Shown piece after piece: positions 58,683 through 64,000 of a stretch of 64,000 nucleotides of DNA. The DNA comes from Deinococcus arcticus (GTDB taxonomy: Bacteria > Deinococcota > Deinococci > Deinococcales > Deinococcaceae). The stretch is from NCBI RefSeq assembly GCF_003028415.1, contig NZ_PYSV01000001.1, positions 418,626 to 482,625 of the forward strand, given 5' to 3'. Below the pieces are notes generated by a model. That model had not been told where the DNA came from, searched no databases, and was given only the letters and a program-made list of their open reading frames with translations. The first letter of the stretch is position 1; every line of letters begins with the position of its first letter. The position numbers and the translations under genes are program-made.

Positions 58683-59971
58683 CCCACCCTGCTCCCCCTA
58701 CCCACGGTTCGCCGGTCCGATTGCTGCTGGCGGTGCTGCGACTGCCACACGCGGCGCGGCTGGCCCTGAGCGTGTTTCTGCTGGGCTTCGCGCTGTCGCT
58801 GGCGGTGCCGTTCATGGCGCTGTTCGCGGTGCAGGAGGCCGGACTGAGCCCGCTGCAACTGGGAATTTTTCTGTCGCTCAATGCCATTGGCGCGGTTCTG
58901 ATGGCCACGCGGCTGGCCCGCTGGTCGGACCGCTGGCCCAGCCGCAAGCCGCTGGTGCTGCTCACACTGGCGGCGGGGGCGGCGGCCTACGCCCTGCTGG
59001 CGGTGGTGCGCTCGTACCCGGCGCTGCTGGTCGTGGGGGCCGTGTTTCTGGGGACCGGCACGGCGGCCTTTCCGCAGGTGTTCTCACTGGCGCGCGCCGC
59101 CCTGCAGGAGGTACCCGGCGACCTGGCCGAGCGGGCCATGACGGCGCTGCGCTCGGTGTTCAGCCTGTCGTGGGTGGTGGGGCCCGGCCTGGGGGCGCTG
59201 GCGCTGGCCCACCTGGACTTTGCCGGCGTGTTTGCACTGGCCAGCGGCTGCTTTGCGCTGGCGGCGCTGTCCCTGCTGTGGGTGCCGGGCCGCCCGCCCC
59301 GCGCCACCGTGGGCCCGGACCAGCCCGCCACCGCTGAACCCCGGCGCGCGGTGCTGTGGGCCGCGCTGGCCTTTGTGCTGTACGGCATGGCCATGAGCAT
59401 GGGCATGACCTTCTTTCCGCTGTTCGTGACCGGCACCCTGGGCCAGAGCGAGGGCCTGGTGGGCGTGCTGGTGGGGCTGTGCGCGCTGCTGGAGATTCCC
59501 GTCATGCTGGCGCTGGTGGCCTGGCGCGGGCCGCCGCCCGTGGCGCGGCTGGTCACGGCGGGCATGGGCCTGTTCACGCTGCACTTTGCCCTGCTGCTGC
59601 TGGCGCAGGGCACAGCCGCGCTGGTGGCGGCGCAGGTGCTGCGCGCCGTGGTGCTGGCGCTGCTGGCCGGGCTGGGCATGACCTACTTCCAGACCCTGAT
59701 GCCGGGGCGCTTTGCGGCGGCCACCACCCTCTTTGCCAACACCGGCAGCCTGGGGGGCATGCTCAGTGGGATCACGGCGGGAGCCTGGGCCCAGACCTTC
59801 GGCTACCGCAGCGTCTTTCTGCTGTGCGCGGCGCTGACCGGGGCGGCGTGGCTGCTGATGCTGTGGCGCGGTCAGGCGCAGGGGGGCGCAATGAAGGGGG
59901 GCGCAGTGAAAGGGCCAGACACGGCGGAAACAGCGGGGGCAGCGCACCCTGTCTCCGCCCCGCGCGGCTGA
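58679..59971 (+). CDS. MFS transporter
   Basis: 430 residues, about twelve membrane helices. The loop between helices 2 and 3 reads RLARWSDRWPSRKPLVLL (near 77-94), the standard MFS motif A region; FLGTGTAAFPQVFSLARAAL near 122 and TTLFANTGSLGGMLSG near 350 resemble sugar-efflux (SetA-like) exporters, but substrate is unknown. The GTG start at 58679 overlaps the upstream mini-ORF. The C-terminal tail is a soluble Gly/Ala-rich stretch with two short GGAMKGGAVKG repeats. Confidence 0.85.
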   Translation: MTHPAPPTHGSPVRLLLAVLRLPHAARLALSVFLLGFALSLAVPFMALFAVQEAGLSPLQLGIFLSLNAIGAVLMATRLARWSDRWPSRKPLVLLTLAAGAAAYALLAVVRSYPALLVVGAVFLGTGTAAFPQVFSLARAALQEVPGDLAERAMTALRSVFSLSWVVGPGLGALALAHLDFAGVFALASGCFALAALSLLWVPGRPPRATVGPDQPATAEPRRAVLWAALAFVLYGMAMSMGMTFFPLFVTGTLGQSEGLVGVLVGLCALLEIPVMLALVAWRGPPPVARLVTAGMGLFTLHFALLLLAQGTAALVAAQVLRAVVLALLAGLGMTYFQTLMPGRFAAATTLFANTGSLGGMLSGITAGAWAQTFGYRSVFLLCAALTGAAWLLMLWRGQAQGGAMKGGAVKGPDTAETAGAAHPVSAPRG

Positions 59972-60049
59972 GCCCCAGCATGAACGGGGGGTCCAGACCC
60001 GCCTGCCCGGTTTTCACTTCGTTTTGTAAAGCGGCGCTATGCTGGGGGC

Positions 60050-60694
60050 ATGACGCAGACCGCACAGACAGACGCCCAGGTGCTGGTACCCCTGACCACG
60101 CCCGAAGAGGTGGACCAGTTCCTGCAGGATTACCCCCTGGCCGCCGTGTTCAAGGCCGGCACCTGCCACAAGACCATGCAGGGCTTCGGGGTGCTGGAAA
60201 CCTTCCTGCAGCGCTTCGAGCTGCCGGTGGGCTATATCCGGGTGGTGGACTGGCGCCCGGCCAGCAACCATGTGGCCCAGCTCACCGGCATCATGCATCA
60301 CAGCCCGCAGCTCATTCTGTTTCAGGCCGGTGAGCCGCAGTTCGAGGTGAACAACTGGGACATCACGCCCCAGGCGCTGGCCCCGGTGTTTCAGGCCCAC
60401 GTGCCCCCCCGCGCCGAGGCCGGCAGCGTGGCCACCGATGACAACGTGGAGCCCTACCGCCGCCTGATGCGCGCCTTTCTGGACGGGGCCTTAAGCGAGT
60501 GGGCGTTTCAGGACCAGTACGTGAACCTGTTCCGCGACGACGCCAGCCTGCGCAGCCAGCGCGAATTCGACCTGCTCTCGCGCCTGTTTGGCGACCCTGA
60601 CGCCTACCACGGCGGGCTGCACCAGCTGGGCGCTCCCCAGGCACGCGGCGACCTGAAAGAGCGTGTCCAGGCCCTGCTGACCGAACTGGGCTAA
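60050..60694 (+). CDS. Monothiol bacilliredoxin-like (YtxJ/BrxC) domain fused to a colicin-immunity-like domain
   Basis: 214 residues. Residues 10-115 match the YtxJ/BrxC thioredoxin fold: [15 protein letters not shown] with a single Cys (T-C-H, where many have T-C-P), then [23 protein letters not shown] with the cis-Pro. Residues 130-210 ([28 protein letters not shown]... [12 protein letters not shown]) resemble the helical colicin-immunity/BsmI-like family. BrxC proteins reverse S-bacillithiolation, fitting bshA in this genome. The ATG at 60050 is 6 nt after TATGCT, so it is likely leaderless. The fusion is unusual. Confidence 0.7.
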   Translation: MTQTAQTDAQVLVPLTTPEEVDQFLQDYPLAAVFKAGTCHKTMQGFGVLETFLQRFELPVGYIRVVDWRPASNHVAQLTGIMHHSPQLILFQAGEPQFEVNNWDITPQALAPVFQAHVPPRAEAGSVATDDNVEPYRRLMRAFLDGALSEWAFQDQYVNLFRDDASLRSQREFDLLSRLFGDPDAYHGGLHQLGAPQARGDLKERVQALLTELG

Positions 60695-60775
60695 GTCTGT
60701 AAGTCTGGCAGTCCAGCCCTGCACTGTCTCCAGGGCCACCCAGCTGACCGGCCCCTCATCAACCATTTTCTCAGT

Positions 60776-60813
60776 CGAACCTCACGTCCCGCAGCGGCAG
60801 ACGTGAGGTTTCG
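60776..60813. other. Hairpin in the gap before the last operon
   Basis: AACCTCACGT (60778-60787) pairs perfectly with ACGTGAGGTT (60801-60810) around a 13-nt loop. No T-run follows. The rest of 60695-60930 shows no gene. Confidence 0.5.
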
Positions 60814-60930
60814 CACATGTGTAAGCGCGACGTAAGAGCCTCCGAGGTGAGATAGTGCAGTATCCACCCGGTCACTCCACCTGTGCCTGTTTCCCTCTCA
60901 ACTCTCATTCTGACCTCACCCGGAAGCGCC

Positions 60931-61779
60931 ATGCCAGAACCTGTTCCTGCTGCCATACCACCGCTGAACCACGCCGTTGCCGTGCCCCAGAGTGAGGCCG
61001 TCTATGCGGGCCTCAGCACCGACCACTACCCGTGGACGGAAGTCACGGCCGATCTGACCCTGCGCCAGACCCAGGGGTTTACCGGGGTGTTCGACGCCTG
61101 GCAAAAGGGCCGCTGGGTCCGCTTCGTGTGGACGCGCGGCACCCTGATGGGCGGGTTCACGCACGGCGGCCAGCCGGTGCCCTGGGCGCTGGCCATGCAG
61201 GGCGTGCCCCGGGCGCGCGTGAGCCTCGCAGCGCTGCCGGTGAACGTGACCGAAGTGCTGTGGGCCACCCGCGCCGCGCCGGGGCAGGCGGCCCGCACGC
61301 CGTGGCCCGCGCTGAAGGGTGAACTGGAACGCGACTGCTTTCACGGTCTGCTGGTGTCGGGGCTCAACTGCAGCTTCTGGTCGTATGGGCGCTATCTGGG
61401 CGGAGCGCTGCCCGAGGCCGGCGCGCCCAGCCTGCTGTACGCCACCGACGCCGAGGGCAACCGCGCGCAGTTCGTGCAGTTCTGGCAGGACCTGCTGCAG
61501 GCCCTTCACCGGGTCACGCCGCTGGACGGCGCGTGGCAGCAGATCACGGTGCGCCTGGCAGGCGAGCACCCCTGTCTGGACCCCTTTGCCCAGGACATCA
61601 GCTTCCGCAATGGGCAGCTGACCATTGAAGAGGAAGTGCCGGTGCGTGAATTTCGCCCCGCGCTGAACGCGGCGCTGCGCGCGGTGCTGACGCGGCTGGG
61701 TGTGCGCCTGGCCGACGTGCCGCTGGGAACGCTGCGCGAACGCCCCGAATGGGCCGCCTCTGGCCTGGAGGTCTCATGA
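60931..61779 (+). CDS. Putative signalling protein with two DUF4388-like halves
   Basis: 282 residues, cytosolic. Two similar segments stand out: GFTGVFDAWQKGRWVRFVWTRGTLMGGF (about 49-76) and CFHGLLVSGLNCSFWSYGRYLGGAL (about 141-165). Both resemble the first strands of DUF4388/PATAN-type domains of bacterial signalling proteins. The rest is mixed alpha/beta with no catalytic motif. The ATG at 60931 has CGGAAG upstream; a GTG at 60883 is unsupported. It starts a three-gene operon, and its stop overlaps the next ATG as ATGA. Homology is judged by pattern and is tentative. Confidence 0.55.
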   Translation: MPEPVPAAIPPLNHAVAVPQSEAVYAGLSTDHYPWTEVTADLTLRQTQGFTGVFDAWQKGRWVRFVWTRGTLMGGFTHGGQPVPWALAMQGVPRARVSLAALPVNVTEVLWATRAAPGQAARTPWPALKGELERDCFHGLLVSGLNCSFWSYGRYLGGALPEAGAPSLLYATDAEGNRAQFVQFWQDLLQALHRVTPLDGAWQQITVRLAGEHPCLDPFAQDISFRNGQLTIEEEVPVREFRPALNAALRAVLTRLGVRLADVPLGTLRERPEWAASGLEVS

Positions 61780-62186
61780 CCATGACTGCCCCCCAGTGGC
61801 CCGAGGGCCTGACCGACGCCACCCCGCTGCCCTATAACGTCTGGCGCGTGATGACCCATGTGGACGGCGCGCGCGACGTGGCCGAGGTTGCGCGGCTGGC
61901 CAGCCTGACGGTGCCCGACGTGCAGGAGCGCCTGCGCGCCGCTGCCGATTGGGTCAAGCGCGCCACCCAGCATCACCAGCAGGTGTCGGACGACATGGCC
62001 GACGCTGTGACCGCCTGCCTGACCCCGGTGGTGGGCCCCATGGCCGCCGTGATGGTGGACGAGGCGCTGGACGATCTGGGCGACGCCACCACCCTGAACA
62101 ACCTGCTCTCGCATGTGGCGCGGCAGCTGAGCCCCGAGCGCGTGCAGCAGTTTGCCCGCAACCTCCGCGCCCGGGGACTGGCATGA
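61776..62186 (+). CDS. Small helical signalling-type protein
   Basis: 136 residues from the ATG at 61776, which overlaps the previous stop and has TGGAGG upstream. Residues 15-60 (YNVWRVMTHVDGARDVAEVARLASLTVPDVQERLRAA) look like a winged-helix unit. Residues 78-134 (CLTPVVGPMAAVMVDEALDDLGDATTLNNLL... QQFARNL) match the short GPxA...LV helical domain found at the ends of bacterial kinases and roadblock-type proteins. It probably works with its operon neighbours, as an adaptor rather than an enzyme. Confidence 0.6.
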   Translation: MTMTAPQWPEGLTDATPLPYNVWRVMTHVDGARDVAEVARLASLTVPDVQERLRAAADWVKRATQHHQQVSDDMADAVTACLTPVVGPMAAVMVDEALDDLGDATTLNNLLSHVARQLSPERVQQFARNLRARGLA

Positions 62187-62256
62187 GCCGCTGCGCCAGC
62201 CCGACCACCCCGCCACCCCTGATTCCCCTGATTCCCCTCACCCTGGGAGCCCACAC

Positions 62257-63906
62257 ATGAAGTACACCGTTGTCATTCGAGAAGCCGTCGCGCAGGACAG
62301 AAAGCAGGAGCTGGAGCAGCTGCTGCAGGAGCGGTTCGGCCTGAACGCCGAGCAGGCCCAGCGCCTGGGCAGCCGCCGCTCCGGGCGCCTGATGAAGCCC
62401 ACCGGCCGCGCGCGCGCCGAGCTGCTGATGTCCATGTTCCAGCAGGTGGGGGCCAGCGTGGCGCTGGAAGAGGTCCGCGAGGAAACGGACATGCTCAGTG
62501 AGCCCTTCCAGGGCGTGGCCCCCAGCCGGCCGGCCCCCGCCCCGGTCATGGCCGACGACGCGCCGCTGGCACCGCTGCAGGCCCAGAGCACCGCCTCGCA
62601 GGACATGGCGGACCTGCGGGCCTCGGCCATCTGGCCGGCTGTGCCCTTTGCCGAGAGCGCCCCGGATCAGAACCCCTTCGGGGCGCCGGACCCCTTTGCG
62701 GCCCCGGCGATGGGCGGCTCCAGTGGGGGCGCCCTGGACGGCGGCCTGGCCAGCGCCCTGGGTGGACTGGACAGCGGGCCCAGCGGCTGGGGCGGCGGCG
62801 CGGCCGTGATGGACCCGGTGACGGCGCCGCCCCCCAGCGCCCCCGCTGCGGCGCCCGACGCCAGCGCCGACGTATGGTCCGACTTTACCGGCGCCTTGAC
62901 GATGCACGACGCCACGCCGGCCGCCGGGCCCGTGGCGGCCGGCGTGCCCCAGGCCATGGACACCATGGTGGTGACCCCGCTGGTGGACGACGCGCCCAAG
63001 GCCACCAAGCGCCGCACCAGCCTGGGCCAGCGCATGGCCGTGGGCGCGCTGGTGCCGCTGGGCATCTCCAGCGCCCTGACCCTGGGCGTGCTGGCGCTGA
63101 CGCTGCCGCCCCTGCAACAGGGCCTGGTGCAGCGCAACGCGCAGGCCGTGGCCGTGGCGGTCAGCAGCAACATTGACCCCAACCGGGGCTTTCAGGCGAT
63201 TCAGCCGCAGCTGGACGCGCTGGTGAACAACTCCAGCGTGGGGTTCGTGCAGGTGGAACTGCGCGACGGCTCGCGCTACTTCGCCAGCCAGAACACCGAG
63301 ATCAACGACCTGCTGAACGCCGAGGTCAGCAACTGGCTGATCGAGAACCCCAGCAAGAGCAACTTCCTGGCCACCATCTCGCCCGCCAAGGTGTATCAGG
63401 CCCGCGCCAACGAGATGAAGGAGATGGGCGGCACGGCCAACGACGTGCAGAAGCTGCAGGCGCAGGCCGACGACCCCAAGAACCAGAAGGCCACGAACGT
63501 GAACTTCATCGTGCAGCAGGTCACCGTCTCGCAGACGGACGGCAAGCGCGCGCTGACCTCGGGGCGCGAGGTGGACGGCAACGACAACCTGCTGTACACC
63601 GTGGCCGTGGGCGTGTCCAACGCCCAGCAGGCCGCCGCCCTGCGCAACACGCTGCTGCTGGTGCTGTTCGTGTCGCTGCTGGCACTGGGTCTGGCGGCGT
63701 ACCTCGCGCTGCGCGCCGCCCGGCGCGTGGTGGAACCCATTGAGCAACTGGTGAAGATCGCCGACTCGATCAGCATGGGCGACCTGTCGCGCCCGGTGCA
63801 GGCCGAGCGCAACGACGAGATCGGGGATCTGGCCCAGGCCCTGGAACGCATGCGCCTGAGCCTGGACTCTGCGATGGAGCGCCTGCGCCGCCGCCGCCGG
63901 AGCTGA
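62257..63906 (+). CDS. Membrane protein: L7/L12-like N-domain, sensor-type loop and C-terminal HAMP
   Basis: 549 residues. N-terminal domain (1-75): KYTVVIREAVAQDRKQELEQ followed by FGLNAEQAQRL and VGASVALEEV, with the strand/helix spacing of the ribosomal L7/L12 C-terminal domain. Then a Pro/Ala/Gly-rich linker (80-245), a membrane helix (about 265-290), an extracytoplasmic domain (290-465), a second helix (about 467-490) and HAMP (VVEPIEQLVKIADSISMGDLSRPV, about 493-516). No output domain follows HAMP; the gene ends RRRRRS. The start ATG 62257 has GGGAG upstream. Function unknown; a sensor role is inferred. Confidence 0.65.
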   Translation: MKYTVVIREAVAQDRKQELEQLLQERFGLNAEQAQRLGSRRSGRLMKPTGRARAELLMSMFQQVGASVALEEVREETDMLSEPFQGVAPSRPAPAPVMADDAPLAPLQAQSTASQDMADLRASAIWPAVPFAESAPDQNPFGAPDPFAAPAMGGSSGGALDGGLASALGGLDSGPSGWGGGAAVMDPVTAPPPSAPAAAPDASADVWSDFTGALTMHDATPAAGPVAAGVPQAMDTMVVTPLVDDAPKATKRRTSLGQRMAVGALVPLGISSALTLGVLALTLPPLQQGLVQRNAQAVAVAVSSNIDPNRGFQAIQPQLDALVNNSSVGFVQVELRDGSRYFASQNTEINDLLNAEVSNWLIENPSKSNFLATISPAKVYQARANEMKEMGGTANDVQKLQAQADDPKNQKATNVNFIVQQVTVSQTDGKRALTSGREVDGNDNLLYTVAVGVSNAQQAAALRNTLLLVLFVSLLALGLAAYLALRAARRVVEPIEQLVKIADSISMGDLSRPVQAERNDEIGDLAQALERMRLSLDSAMERLRRRRRS

Positions 63907-63935
63907 AGACCACAAAGAGAAGCGGGCCGCGCCCG

Positions 63936-64000
63936 GGGTTGAGGGGGGGGGGGCATCGGGGTTTTGGGGTCAGGGGGGGGGGGAGGAGGGGTTTATGTGG
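63936..64000. other. G-rich low-complexity end of the window
   Basis: Runs of G (up to 12 in a row) dominate 63942-64000, unlike any other part of the window. A sequencing artefact at a contig end is the simplest reading; G-quadruplex sequence is the alternative. Confidence 0.6.

Overview
The window is a GC-rich bacterial chromosome segment that looks like Deinococcus. Supporting signs are an archaeal-type AspRS, a T-box-controlled IleRS, bacillithiol synthesis (bshA plus a monothiol bacilliredoxin), a fused SecDF, a MntABC-type manganese/zinc importer, and many genes whose TANNNT -10 box lies only 6-8 nt before the start codon (leaderless mRNAs, described in this genus). Nearly every base is in or next to a gene. 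I see no phage, IS transposase or CRISPR array. About 63 protein genes, four short upstream ORFs and one tRNA are supported. The left edge cuts a transaldolase gene. The right edge ends in G-rich low-complexity sequence that looks like a poor-quality contig end.

Layout. 1-4.3 kb: transaldolase (partial), then ileS behind a T-box leader. 4.3-7.1 kb: a ribbon-helix-helix-type protein with repeated operator-like sites, a cation/proton antiporter and a DUF1648 membrane protein. 7.2-10.65 kb: degV, bshA and a secreted protein, bracketed by two inverted 101-bp repeats. 10.6-15 kb: sucCD, an M24 peptidase, a LysM-RlpA protein and a YbjN protein. 15-21 kb: acyl-CoA dehydrogenase, two small exported or anchored proteins, secDF, argC. 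21-29.7 kb: metallo-hydrolase, DinB, response regulator, coiled-coil TolC-like protein coupled to a TrmH methyltransferase, YchJ, an SPFH protein pair, a beta-hydroxyacid dehydrogenase and a GH3 glucosaminidase. 30-34 kb: peptide ABC transporter (binding protein and two permeases, no ATPase). 34-38.8 kb: AroE-like protein, wecB, wecA, upp, a phosphotransferase. 38.8-43 kb: a c-di-GMP neighbourhood (GAF/HD-GYP, GGDEF and EAL proteins around a YkgJ protein). 43-48.8 kb: hydrolase, aspS with an attenuator-like leader, TetR-MFS pair, CitE-like/MaoC pair. 48.9-53 kb: tRNA-Val and the rimP-nusA-ylxR-infB operon. 53-60 kb: DoxX-like protein, pepF, a metal ABC operon with a MntR-type box, an MFS protein. 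60-64 kb: a bacilliredoxin/colicin-immunity-like fusion and a three-gene operon ending in a HAMP membrane protein.

The most interesting signals are regulatory. (1) aspS is preceded by a leaderless 13-codon ORF holding three Asn and two Asp codons in six positions, followed by an intrinsic terminator: a candidate ribosome-mediated attenuator for a synthetase that in Deinococcus can charge both tRNA-Asp and tRNA-Asn. (2) bshA, the CitE-like gene and one MFS gene each follow a tiny leaderless ORF whose stop overlaps the gene's GTG start as GTGA. (3) IleRS carries GVHH in place of the HxGH signature. (4) Three copies of a structured intergenic repeat have terminal inverted repeats and a compensatory base change in one stem. 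(5) The last operon joins DUF4388-like, GPxA-helical and L7/L12-like/HAMP proteins in an architecture I cannot assign.
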